From: JBGSWL01 sp041752455
GTDB lineage: Bacteria; Pseudomonadota; Alphaproteobacteria; Rhizobiales; Rhizobiaceae
Assembly (NCBI GenBank): GCA_041752455.1
Contig: JBGSWL010000109.1
Span: 1 to 19,407 of the forward strand
Direction of reading: 5' to 3'
Length of the DNA stretch: 19,407 bases
Made by a program: the position numbers and the translations under genes. Shown in pieces: positions 7,701 through 14,619 of the stretch (within the stretch, counting starts at the first letter, position 1; each line of letters opens with the position of its first letter). The notes under the pieces are model-generated. The model had not been told where the DNA came from and ran no database searches. It was given only the letters and a program-made list of their open reading frames with translations.

Positions 7701-8502
7701 CAGGAATGTTGCGGTAGGCTGTCCGATCGAGGCTCTCGCCGGCGAGGTTTGCTGCACGGTCTGATGACGGATCAGGTTGTGCCGACAGGGCATGGTCCGG
7801 ACGATCGACGTCCGTCCGCTCCAGCTGCAGCGGTTTTGTTTCATCGTGACGGTCATGTTCATCATAGACACGCAGGACATATTCAAACGTCGATGTGTCG
7901 GCGATATCGCTCCCGGGATGCGGCATCGTCCATAGGGCTGTTCCATTGGCATCCACGGGAACCGTCGCTAGGGTTCCAATCAAGGCGTCGCCGCGCTTTG
8001 CGAGAATTCGCAATTCAGCGCGCGCGATAAAGCCCGGATAGTTGGTTGAGGTCTTGAACTCGACAAGGTCACCCGCCTTGTAGGCATGGCGCAAGTCGGT
8101 GGTTGTTACATTGAGGACAGGCTTGACATCAAGTCCGTCGAAACGGACATCAATATCTGCTTCGGCATAGCCTGGCATATGCGGCAGCACCGATCTCGAC
8201 CCCGCCCGGCCCGGCCCTTTGGGGGCGCTTGACACGGTGATCGGATCGCTTGGTTGTATCGCCGGAGTCTCTGCAACGATCAGCTTGCCGTCGCGACTTT
8301 TGACGGGATTTCCATCAAGACTTGCCGAAAAACCAGAGCCCTGCTGCGCCAGAGCTGGCGAAGTCGAGCCAATGACGGCGACCGATCCAAGCCAAGCCAG
8401 GGCGATCGCCGAGACTTTGTGCCCGCGCCGCGCATCCCACTTTGTCCCCAACTGACATTTTGGAGTGTGCATTGGCCGCCCAGCCAGCACAGGCTTCGTC
8501 AT
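4783..8502 (-). CDS. Large outer-membrane beta-barrel with periplasmic Ig-like domains (fibre anchor or export barrel)
   Basis: The ~1239-aa secreted protein has a long signal peptide with the hydrophobic stretch VSAIALAWLGSVAVIG and cleavage after SPALA (about residue 52). A linker leads to an Ig-like domain (about 128-225: LNVTTTDLRHAYKAGDLVEF to FEYVLRVYDEH) and a second small beta domain (about 265-325). Then comes NDWFFVGLADLTL and roughly 870 residues of alternating amphipathic, aromatic-ended strands, starting with LGFYLKGRIRGRYLLTASAD and RRIDPDAWYPVYGDDSTRTE. An embedded plug-like stretch near 510-580 has VDYEIDHVQGIILL. The end, VGYNFGRFSDDL to VNVTGKF, has the terminal Phe recognised by the BAM machinery. 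The barrel region is much longer than a 24-strand pilus usher. I recall similar barrels fused to DUF11/SdrD proteins in sphingomonads; here the fusion is split into two genes. A longer TTG start (8592) exists; ATG 8502 is preferred because its signal peptide is more normal. Its role as the partner of the upstream fibre proteins is inference. Confidence 0.85.
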   Translation of the reverse strand: MTKPVLAGRPMHTPKCQLGTKWDARRGHKVSAIALAWLGSVAVIGSTSPALAQQGSGFSASLDGNPVKSRDGKLIVAETPAIQPSDPITVSSAPKGPGRAGSRSVLPHMPGYAEADIDVRFDGLDVKPVLNVTTTDLRHAYKAGDLVEFKTSTNYPGFIARAELRILAKRGDALIGTLATVPVDANGTALWTMPHPGSDIADTSTFEYVLRVYDEHDRHDETKPLQLERTDVDRPDHALSAQPDPSSDRAANLAGESLDRTAYRNIPVHGGAVTVSGRQVPTGHDVQVMGERVAVDSSAAFVIQRILPAGEHDVDVRVGSDEPDATTLIRPINIPANDWFFVGLADLTLHQRMASDDWQAATGSDKDAVEATGRLGFYLKGRIRGRYLLTASADTSEDKLDRLFSNLGRRDSQSLLRRIDPDAWYPVYGDDSTRTEDAPTSGKFYVRLERGESHVMWGDFRSQMTGAGLVRNERNLYGAQLVYKSEAATTFGAPRLAATAHAAQAGTLPRRDVFRGTGGSSYFLSRQDIVAGSETVTITVTDPDSGRVMQRKVLTRAVDYEIDHVQGIILLREPLSSGVAGAGLVRDDALGRDAVSLTVHYEYDAGTTDLESWSYGGRAEAWLNERLRIGVAGHEDATSNGDRHAMAGVDARLRLSDRSWIEAAYARSNGLGTNQTYSIDGGVTGTDVNSVVGDTSGSAFTIRGELDLADIDERIKGRIGAHFERREDGFADLDGRTDVGLTSYGGYGEIDVTADTRVRLAHDHVAHDDGRHKSETEIDVTHRINQAWTAEVGLRETSKRDVADAQVGRRLDGAARLTFKPGDDLSLYAFGQATLDHSGTIDRNDRYGVGTSIRVSEKIALNAEISHGTAGIGALAGIEYAPTANDRYYVSYALDPDLLSPLDTSAGGRDLGGLTFGASKRYNDTLTTFAESRYDMLERRRSLASTYGMTWTPDPRWTWTGGIETGLVQDPIAGDTNRQAYSLGVSYKDDDRIAWRLKGEIRNDHVADPLDATRGNGQAYLFVGGLKVALSPDWRLLGDVDAAFAESDTTGSSFGDRHYVKASAGLAYRPVENDRFSLLARFTYLADLYARNSNWDPDEAVRPMQRNSIFSIDANYQVTKKLTIGGKYGFRFGEIALPTLTAGTGDTLTFGDFTTSSAHIGILRADIHVVKRWDLLLEGRALWLPEASQVDYGALAAIYRHVGDTLKIGVGYNFGRFSDDLSDLVADDHGFFVNVTGKF

Positions 8503-8631
8503 CTCATCGCCCCACATAGCAATGAATGACGGGTAAACCGTTATGGTTAAGAGGCCGTTAAATTTGGGGTGTATCAGCTGCTTTCGCTGCAACCGTTACG
8601 ATCAGAAGCGGTCTTGGTCGCTGGTTGATGT

Positions 8632-11600
8632 TCAGCGCCCAATGATGCGGATGTCCACCTCGGGTCTGTCGCGCCGCCCCGCCTCGCTCCAGGCTTGGCT
8701 GAGGCGGTCGGTCAGCATCGAAAGCCGTCTGCGAGCCAGCTCCTGCTCACCGGCGCGAGCAGAATAGACGAACTGAACAGTTGCGCCGCGCTCGATCATA
8801 AGTTCGACCCATTGCCTGACGGACGCGGACAATGCCGCAGAGGGGCTGTCTTCCCCTGGCACAAACGCTTCATCCTGCAGGTTGATGGTCAGGACCGGCC
8901 GCGATGCGACGCCGAAGTCGAGGCGGCTGATCTTGCCGGCAGTCAGGCGCATCACGCGCGGATTTTCGGTGGTCAGGCTGAGACCTGTTGGGAGCGAACG
9001 CTCATCAAGCTTGATCAAGGTATTCGAGCCGATGTCTGCGTCCGGCAATTCAGCGCACGGCAGGCTGTAGCGGCCATACTGATCGGTTGTAATCAGCGTT
9101 CCACGAACGGTCGCCAAACGGACCCCGGGTATGCCTGGCTCGCCATCATCGCGATAGCCATCGCGGTTGAGGTCTTCAAAGACCGTTCCGATGACATCTC
9201 CACAATCGAAAACCGGTTCCGCTTCGATGCGTACACGGGCCTCGGCGACGGCACCGACCTGTGCGCCCGTCCCGGGCTCAGCCAGTTGCACCCGGTTGAC
9301 ATGATCGCCCGGCAAAACTCCCGCGCCTGCGCGGGTCAACAGCGTGATCTCGATGGTCTCGCCCGCATTGATGACAAGCCCGCGTACAGCGACCTGTCGG
9401 CCAGAGACGTCGCCATCGATGCTCGAACCGTTCAACCGCAACGATCCCGCCACAAAGCTGAAACCATTTGGCAGGGTATCGATGACATCAACCGGTCCGA
9501 CCGGTGTTGTCTCCGAATGGCTGATCGTAATCCGCCATGGTGCTGCTTCACCGCGACGGACAATGGAGACCAGTGCAGCTTTGGCGATCGTCGTTGTGGC
9601 GGTTGTTGGGGTCTGCAACGGATCCAGCGGGATATGGTTCATGACCACATGGGGATCGCCGGGAGCCAGCAGGAACGCGAACAGATAAGGTGACGGCGTC
9701 GTCACGCTCGGCGTATCGGAGTTGGACAGGGCGCAAGTCGGTCCCGCGGACACATCCAGCGGACATGCCGTAACATCCATTGGCCCCGGAGTCGGCGGGA
9801 TCAGGCCGGACGGCGCGGGCCCGTAGCCAGAAGGCTGAGCAATAGCGATGCTATAGACTGACTCGGTTAGCGGGCATTGCGGCGCAGAACCCGGCACGAG
9901 ATCAAACCGGTAAAAACCGTCGGCGCCGGTCACCTGCCCCTGTTGGCCCGCAAACAGACAGGCGTCCGGCAATGGCGTTCCGCTTCCATCGACAAGCGTT
10001 ACAACCGCGCCTGGCACCGGGTCACCGGTCACGGCATCGTAAATCACGCCGGAAGGGTCGATCGGCAAATTCTGATCCACAACAACATCGCCGCGGCCGA
10101 CGATGATATCGCGGATTGACCCTACGACGACGCCGGTCGACGGTTCGCTAAAGGTCACCGAATAGGTGCCGGCGGCGAGCGCATCGAAAGCATAGACACC
10201 GCCCGCTCCCGAGATCGTTTCCCGGTCATCGACCGGCTGGCCATCCTGCCGCAGTGTGATGATATATCCGGCCTGGCCGACATCCCCCAACGGATCGTAA
10301 ACGCCATCAAGGTCGGTGTCGAAAAAGATGACACCGGACAGCGTCGCCAGCGGCTCGGCAATTGTCACAGTAACAATGGCCTCATCGCAGTTCGACGGAT
10401 TGCCCAACTGGCAAATTTGGTAGGGCAAGGCGTGGATCGCAGGGGCTACACCCGCTTCAAGGCTGATCATCCCATCCGCCCCCAAGACGATGCCATCGGG
10501 CCAGGTCCCGATAGCAGAAACGGTCACCATGGCGCTGGTTGCCGGGACGCCACTGACGGTATCGCCATCCAGAACATTGACGACATTCGCATGCACTTGT
10601 GCCGGATCGAGGGGATTGGGCACGACATCGTCTCTGGCACTGATCTCCAGCGCCGAGACAGCAATTGTCGCGGTCAGGATGTCGCCTGCTGACGACGGGT
10701 CGAGCTGTGCACCGGACGCCGCCGTGGTCGTATTGACAATCAGCCCCACCGCCGCCGGATCAACCGTACCTGAAATTTGTAGTTGGGCGCTCTGGCCAAC
10801 AGCAAGATTTCCGATCGACCAGCGCCCCGTATCGGAATCATAGGCCCCAGCAGACGCGATCGTGCTTGCGGGTACAGGCGTAAGGCCGAACGGCATGAGG
10901 TCGACAAGCGCGATATTTGTGCCGTCAGCCGGCCCATTGTTTGTGACGGTGATCAGGAATGAAACGGTGTCACCGGCTGATGGGACCGCGTTGGCCGATG
11001 CGAGCGTTTTGACGGTCACGAGATCGGCGGGAACAACCGGAAGCGTGGCTGTCGCGGCCGATACAACTTCGTTTCCATCGGGCCGGAGTCCCGTCACGGT
11101 GACGGTGTTTTCTATCACACCGCTGGCGAGGTGGTCGTCCGTTACCGTCGATGTGGCCAAACACACCTCGCTTGTATCCGGGGCCAACGCGGCCACAGTT
11201 GCATCGCCCGTTGACTGGCAGACAATCGCGCTCGCGCCAGGATCCGAGATAGTCAAGGCAGTCAGCGTCAGGTCACCGGTGTTGGTGGTGGTAATTGTCC
11301 AAGATACCGTTTCCCCAGGGGTCGAGTAACCGCTTTCAACTGCGGTTTTGGCAACCAGAAGCGAGGCCAAACCGATGACAGGCGTTGCTACTTGTGCGGT
11401 ACCGGAGACCGTTACCCCTCCGCCGATGCCGCGGACAGACGCGGTGTTTTCGATGTCAGCGCCGCTATCGATCACCTCTTGGGACAGCGTATAGCTCGCG
11501 GTCCATACCCAGGTCTCGTCGAGACCCAAGGTGTTGTTGCCATCGGTATCGCCGGCTTGCAACGACGGGGCGGCATCAAGCACAAGCGGAGTAGCCGCCT

Positions 11601-11973
11601 GCATCACCACATCGACCAGCTCAACAGAGCCAATCGATACATTTCCAGTGTTTTGCGCAACGATCTCATAGGTGATCGTATCACCGGCAGAAACACCTCC
11701 CGACGCGTCGTTGTCGGTCAGCTCGGCCACCTTGGTGACCACCATGGACGGCAGCGGGGGCACCAAAGGCAAAGTTGAGGTTGCAGGATCCGAGGTCAGT
11801 TGTCCGAGGTTCGGGACCTGAACTGTCGCCGTTGCGGTATTGACGATCTGGGCCAAGGCAGGCTGGGCGTGAAGCGGCAAAACGATCATCAGCGCAGCCA
11901 GAAGCATCCGGAGGGCCCTATCGGCAATCCGGGCAACCCGTCCCACTGTGGTGATCGTCTGATGGCGACGCAT
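8632..11973 (-). CDS. Multidomain DUF7507/DUF11/SdrD-B protein with degenerate OmpA-like end; proposed fibre base
   Basis: This 1113-aa protein has a signal peptide (h-region LRMLLAALMIVLPL, cleavage after PALA, residue 41). The mature chain begins with the strand QIVNTATATVQV (residues 42-53, bases about 11818-11850), which belongs to no domain of its own. Next come two DUF7507-type modules (about 76-200 and 203-312; Cys252/Cys271 a likely disulfide), one DUF11 module (about 316-440), and a beta module with YQICQLGNPSNCDEAIVTV (about 445-540). Two SdrD-B/carboxypeptidase-like modules (about 543-715), another DUF11-like module (about 790-915) and a third SdrD-B-like module (FEDLNRDGYRDDGEPGIPGV, about 922-1022) follow. 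The last ~90 residues show a beta-alpha-beta-alpha-beta order like OmpA-C but lack the TDxxG...N peptidoglycan-binding residues. No truncated module ends the chain, unlike in the three genes upstream. That makes it the natural base of the proposed fibre, next to the barrel gene. ATG 11973 has AAGG upstream. Confidence 0.9.
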   Translation of the reverse strand: MRRHQTITTVGRVARIADRALRMLLAALMIVLPLHAQPALAQIVNTATATVQVPNLGQLTSDPATSTLPLVPPLPSMVVTKVAELTDNDASGGVSAGDTITYEIVAQNTGNVSIGSVELVDVVMQAATPLVLDAAPSLQAGDTDGNNTLGLDETWVWTASYTLSQEVIDSGADIENTASVRGIGGGVTVSGTAQVATPVIGLASLLVAKTAVESGYSTPGETVSWTITTTNTGDLTLTALTISDPGASAIVCQSTGDATVAALAPDTSEVCLATSTVTDDHLASGVIENTVTVTGLRPDGNEVVSAATATLPVVPADLVTVKTLASANAVPSAGDTVSFLITVTNNGPADGTNIALVDLMPFGLTPVPASTIASAGAYDSDTGRWSIGNLAVGQSAQLQISGTVDPAAVGLIVNTTTAASGAQLDPSSAGDILTATIAVSALEISARDDVVPNPLDPAQVHANVVNVLDGDTVSGVPATSAMVTVSAIGTWPDGIVLGADGMISLEAGVAPAIHALPYQICQLGNPSNCDEAIVTVTIAEPLATLSGVIFFDTDLDGVYDPLGDVGQAGYIITLRQDGQPVDDRETISGAGGVYAFDALAAGTYSVTFSEPSTGVVVGSIRDIIVGRGDVVVDQNLPIDPSGVIYDAVTGDPVPGAVVTLVDGSGTPLPDACLFAGQQGQVTGADGFYRFDLVPGSAPQCPLTESVYSIAIAQPSGYGPAPSGLIPPTPGPMDVTACPLDVSAGPTCALSNSDTPSVTTPSPYLFAFLLAPGDPHVVMNHIPLDPLQTPTTATTTIAKAALVSIVRRGEAAPWRITISHSETTPVGPVDVIDTLPNGFSFVAGSLRLNGSSIDGDVSGRQVAVRGLVINAGETIEITLLTRAGAGVLPGDHVNRVQLAEPGTGAQVGAVAEARVRIEAEPVFDCGDVIGTVFEDLNRDGYRDDGEPGIPGVRLATVRGTLITTDQYGRYSLPCAELPDADIGSNTLIKLDERSLPTGLSLTTENPRVMRLTAGKISRLDFGVASRPVLTINLQDEAFVPGEDSPSAALSASVRQWVELMIERGATVQFVYSARAGEQELARRRLSMLTDRLSQAWSEAGRRDRPEVDIRIIGR

Positions 11974-11988
11974 GTCTTGCCTTGGGTG

Positions 11989-12017
11989 AGCGAGGCCGCC
12001 TGACCGGCGGCCTCGCT
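11989..12017 (-). promoter_or_regulatory. 12-bp perfect intercistronic hairpin
   Basis: agcgaggccgcc (11989-12000) and ggcggcctcgct (12006-12017) pair perfectly around a 5-base loop. It lies in the 54-base gap after the 335-aa gene, about 15 bases upstream of the start of the 1113-aa gene. No T-run follows on the - strand, so it is not a classical terminator. A role in protecting the upstream message or lowering expression of the downstream genes is likely but not shown; intercistronic hairpins with that effect are known in pilus operons. Confidence 0.65.
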
Positions 12018-12027
12018 ATGGCGGCCT

Positions 12028-13035
12028 TTACTGGCCGTCGACGTCAGACTGGGTAACGAGATAGGTCGCTTCAAAGACTGCCTGTTCGCCCGGCGCCAGC
12101 GTCGTATCCCCGCCATCGACCTGCGTGGGCGCTGTCGTGAATGCAACAGCGGTTGCGCTGCCATTGATAAGGGCACCCGGATCGTTGATCGCTATACCGT
12201 TGACAGTCACGTTTGCGTTGTTGGTGATTGTAAACCGGTAGTAGATGGTTTGACCGGCATTGACCGGCCCGATAATGGGCGCGCCGTCGTTGAGAGGATC
12301 GCCATCATTGCTATAGGCGGTATCGTATGCAACCTTGGTGAAACCGAGATCAGCATCGAGATCGATGGTTGCTTCTGCCACCAGATCCGACGGCGTGCCC
12401 GGATCTTCTTGTGCTGCGCCGCCGGAAGGCGTCTCGACCGTCACAGCTGCCGTGTTGGTAACGCCATCGGCGATCCCTGCTGATGCATCGATGTCGGCCT
12501 GCGTCAACGTATAGGGCGCGGTAAAGTAGAAGGTTTCGCCCGGATTGATCTGTCCGTCGCCGTTCAAATCGCCGCCATCCCCAGCAAGATCGGCATTGGT
12601 GTCGCGAGCCACGTCAAGCGAGAATGCAGCATCGAGAGCGTTGGGGCCGGTAGCTCCAAAACTCGGACCTGAATCCAGGATATCGCCGGCGTCGAGCACA
12701 AGCGTGATGTTGCCGGTATTCTGGACGGCAAGTGTATAGGTCAGCACACTCCCTGCAGTCGCCTGCCCGGGATCGGTCACGGTTTTCGTGGCAACATATT
12801 GCGGCGTGGGCGTCACGAGGGGAACTGTCGCATCATCGGCTGGTTCCGAACCGGGTGCGAAAAGCGGCGTATCCGCGGGACCAAACGTGCCGTTGACGGT
12901 TGCCTGGTTGAAAATATTGCCGCTTGCCGCCTGGCCGAAGGCCGGCAGAACAGTGCTCGACAACAGCCCCATCGTAAGGGCGGTCGTTGTCCAGGTCCTG
13001 GGACGGGACAGGTTTGAAATCTGGTTGCTTGTCAT
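12028..13035 (-). CDS. Two-module DUF7507-type surface protein with donor strand and open C-terminal module; proposed fibre adaptor
   Basis: This 335-aa protein has a signal peptide cleaved near FGQA (residue 36). The mature chain opens with GNIFNQATVNGT (residues 39-50, bases 12886-12921), an orphan strand of the type that closes DUF7507 modules. Module 1 (about 78-228) has TKTV, QNTGN, a calcium-loop-like stretch (DTNADLAGDGG, then DLNGDGQINPGE), YTLTQADIDA and its own closing strand VTNTAAVTV. Module 2 (about 229-335) has FTKVAY (Lys234), TITNNANV, NDPG (Asp285) and YLVTQSDVDGQ, and stops there without the closing strand. No cysteines. A strong ribosome site (gggaaaggaa) precedes ATG 13035, only 21 bases after the 464-aa gene, so the two are cotranscribed. 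After the stop no frame encodes the missing strand, so this is not a simple frameshift. Proposed role: a structural subunit or adaptor linking shaft to base. Confidence 0.9.
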   Translation of the reverse strand: MTSNQISNLSRPRTWTTTALTMGLLSSTVLPAFGQAASGNIFNQATVNGTFGPADTPLFAPGSEPADDATVPLVTPTPQYVATKTVTDPGQATAGSVLTYTLAVQNTGNITLVLDAGDILDSGPSFGATGPNALDAAFSLDVARDTNADLAGDGGDLNGDGQINPGETFYFTAPYTLTQADIDASAGIADGVTNTAAVTVETPSGGAAQEDPGTPSDLVAEATIDLDADLGFTKVAYDTAYSNDGDPLNDGAPIIGPVNAGQTIYYRFTITNNANVTVNGIAINDPGALINGSATAVAFTTAPTQVDGGDTTLAPGEQAVFEATYLVTQSDVDGQ

Positions 13036-13056
13036 GATGGGTTCCTTTCCCGTCTA

Positions 13057-14451
13057 TCAGTTTTGAGCATCCACATCGGCCTGCGTGACCGTGTAGACAA
13101 AAGTGAAGGTGACTTCTTCGCCCGGGTACAAGGCATCCCAGGCGCCGTCGATGCCCGCATCGGTCGACAGCGGGCCAGCGGAGATTTCATTGGTCGGTGC
13201 GACCGCGGTATCGGTACCGGTCGAGGTCAGCGTGACGCCGTTGTGCTCGTCCGTGATCTCGATGTTTTCGACGATCAGGTTGCCGGTATTGGCGACTGTG
13301 TAGGTATAGGTAATCACGTCGCCTACAGCGACCGGCGTACCATTGTTAGCCACAAAGGACTTGTCGATCGTCAGTGCAGGCGCCGGATCCAGCGCCGTAA
13401 CGGTCGGGTCGTTGGTCGGATCCGTATCGCCATCGTCGTCAACCGCCTCGTTGCCGTTGTCCGATACATCGCTCGCCGTCAGAGCGCTTGGCCCGTTTGC
13501 TGTGACCGACACACTGTTGGAAATGGATCCGGTTTCGACGGCAGACTGTGTCAGGTCAAATGTCGCGACATAGGTGGCTGTTTCACCCGGTTGAAGCGTA
13601 CCTACAGACGAACCAGCGTCGGCGATCTGGAAAGTCGGTCCAGTTGTGAGTGCCAGCGGGTTACCGTTGTCATCAAGCAGCGTGTCGGTCAGGCTAACGC
13701 CTGTCAGCATCACGTTGCCGGTATTCTCGACCGTGATTGTATAGGTCACCGTCTCGCCGGCATTGGCTATGTTGCCCGTACCGAAGTTTGTCGTGGCCGT
13801 TTTGGAAGCCACGAGAGAAGCGGTCCGCGTAAAGGTCCGGACCGTCGGGTCATTGGTTGGATCCGTATCGGTCGCGCCGGCACCATCCGGAGTCTCGACC
13901 GCGTCATCACCGGCGTCCGATACGTCGCTGACGGCAGTGGGCGTGCCGGCGCCATCTGTAAAGGTGCCGTCAGCAACAGCAGAGTTTTCGAAATAGCCCG
14001 CGTCGATGTCGGCCTGCGTAACGGTGTAGGTGCCGGTGAGCGCTGACGAAGCCCCGGGGGCAAGCGACGCGATGGTCCCGCCTGTCACGGTGGCCAACGG
14101 GTCAGTGACAGAAATGTTCGTGACCGTGACGTTGCCGGTGTTTGTGACCTCGAAGCTGTAATTGATGATGTCGCCGGCTGAATCGACACCGTCGCCGTCG
14201 TCGGTAACTGATGTGATCGTTTTGTAGAGACGGAGTTCAGGTGTCGCGTCCTCGATCAGGACGTCAACTTGTGGACCAGTCGTCTCAACCGGCGTACCGC
14301 CGCCGGTCTGGCCGGAGACCGTCGGCGTATTGGAGATGAAGCCAGCGGTCAATGCGACCGACGAGGTGCCAACGACGGTGGCAAGCGTGATCGCCGTCAA
14401 TGCTGTGCCGCGCATGTAGCGGACTTTCGATGTGATGCGGTTGTTGTTCAT
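13057..14451 (-). CDS. Three-module DUF7507/DUF11 surface protein with donor strand and open C-terminal module; proposed shaft subunit
   Basis: This 464-aa protein has a signal peptide (TALTAITLATVVGTSSVA) with cleavage at about residue 33-36. The mature N-terminus carries the orphan strand GFISNTPTVSG (37-47, bases 14311-14343). Module 1 (about 71-175) is complete: YKTI, TNTGNV, VTDP, YTVTQADIDAG, then closing strand FENSAVADG. Module 2 (about 211-325) is complete with closing strand ISNSVSVTA. Module 3 (about 357-464) has IDKSF (Lys364), ANTGN, ITDEHNG (Asp401) and ends at YTVTQADVDAQN, lacking the closing strand. Modules are joined by acidic linkers with a repeated TDPTNDPTV, visible as a 30-base direct DNA repeat (13400-13429 and 13841-13870). 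No cysteines. Ribosome site aggga lies 8 bases before ATG 14451. The stop is followed at once by a second one (TGATAG). With both strand types it could polymerise on itself and be the main fibre subunit. Confidence 0.9.
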   Translation of the reverse strand: MNNNRITSKVRYMRGTALTAITLATVVGTSSVALTAGFISNTPTVSGQTGGGTPVETTGPQVDVLIEDATPELRLYKTITSVTDDGDGVDSAGDIINYSFEVTNTGNVTVTNISVTDPLATVTGGTIASLAPGASSALTGTYTVTQADIDAGYFENSAVADGTFTDGAGTPTAVSDVSDAGDDAVETPDGAGATDTDPTNDPTVRTFTRTASLVASKTATTNFGTGNIANAGETVTYTITVENTGNVMLTGVSLTDTLLDDNGNPLALTTGPTFQIADAGSSVGTLQPGETATYVATFDLTQSAVETGSISNSVSVTANGPSALTASDVSDNGNEAVDDDGDTDPTNDPTVTALDPAPALTIDKSFVANNGTPVAVGDVITYTYTVANTGNLIVENIEITDEHNGVTLTSTGTDTAVAPTNEISAGPLSTDAGIDGAWDALYPGEEVTFTFVYTVTQADVDAQN

Positions 14452-14619
14452 GATTGTGTCCCTGTGCCCTAATTTTCAATTCTGATGGTCCGATGGTTGT
14501 CCAAGTCGTATCCGATTGCGCGCTGTCCGGATCCGGGGGCGCGATGGCCCGCTGGCGCCGCCGGCGGCGTCTTTCGCGGCGACCGGTCCTCTGCACAACC
14601 CGATTGTCGCTGGCGCTTG
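14452..14619. other. 168-bp intercistronic gap with a 14-bp GC palindrome
   Basis: This gap separates the tip-like gene from the shaft-like gene and is the longest inside the cluster. It contains cgccgccggcggcg (14556-14569), a perfect 14-bp palindrome, and the ribosome site of the downstream gene. It has no convincing small gene. A second promoter or processing site that raises expression of the downstream subunits could sit here; I see no clear -35/-10. Confidence 0.4.

Noticed and set aside
8632..8910. C-terminal domain as a working peptidoglycan-binding OmpA domain
   Set aside because: The characteristic TDxxG...N residues are missing, so only the overall fold is suggested.
11989..12017. 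Hairpin as an intrinsic terminator ending the transcript
   Set aside because: No T-run follows on the - strand, and downstream genes appear to belong to the same functional set.
13063..14046. Long + strand open frame (327 codons) opposite the 464-aa gene
   Set aside because: It lies entirely antisense to a strongly supported repeat-module gene. Its protein is Arg/Gly/Val-rich with no domain, and its openness follows from GC-rich codons on the other strand. The same holds for + strand frames at 8695-9693, 14485-15579 and 17692-18375.
8632..14451. Sortase-anchored Gram-positive-type pilins
   Set aside because: None of the proteins has an LPxTG motif or C-terminal membrane anchor, and the signal peptides and barrel are Gram-negative.
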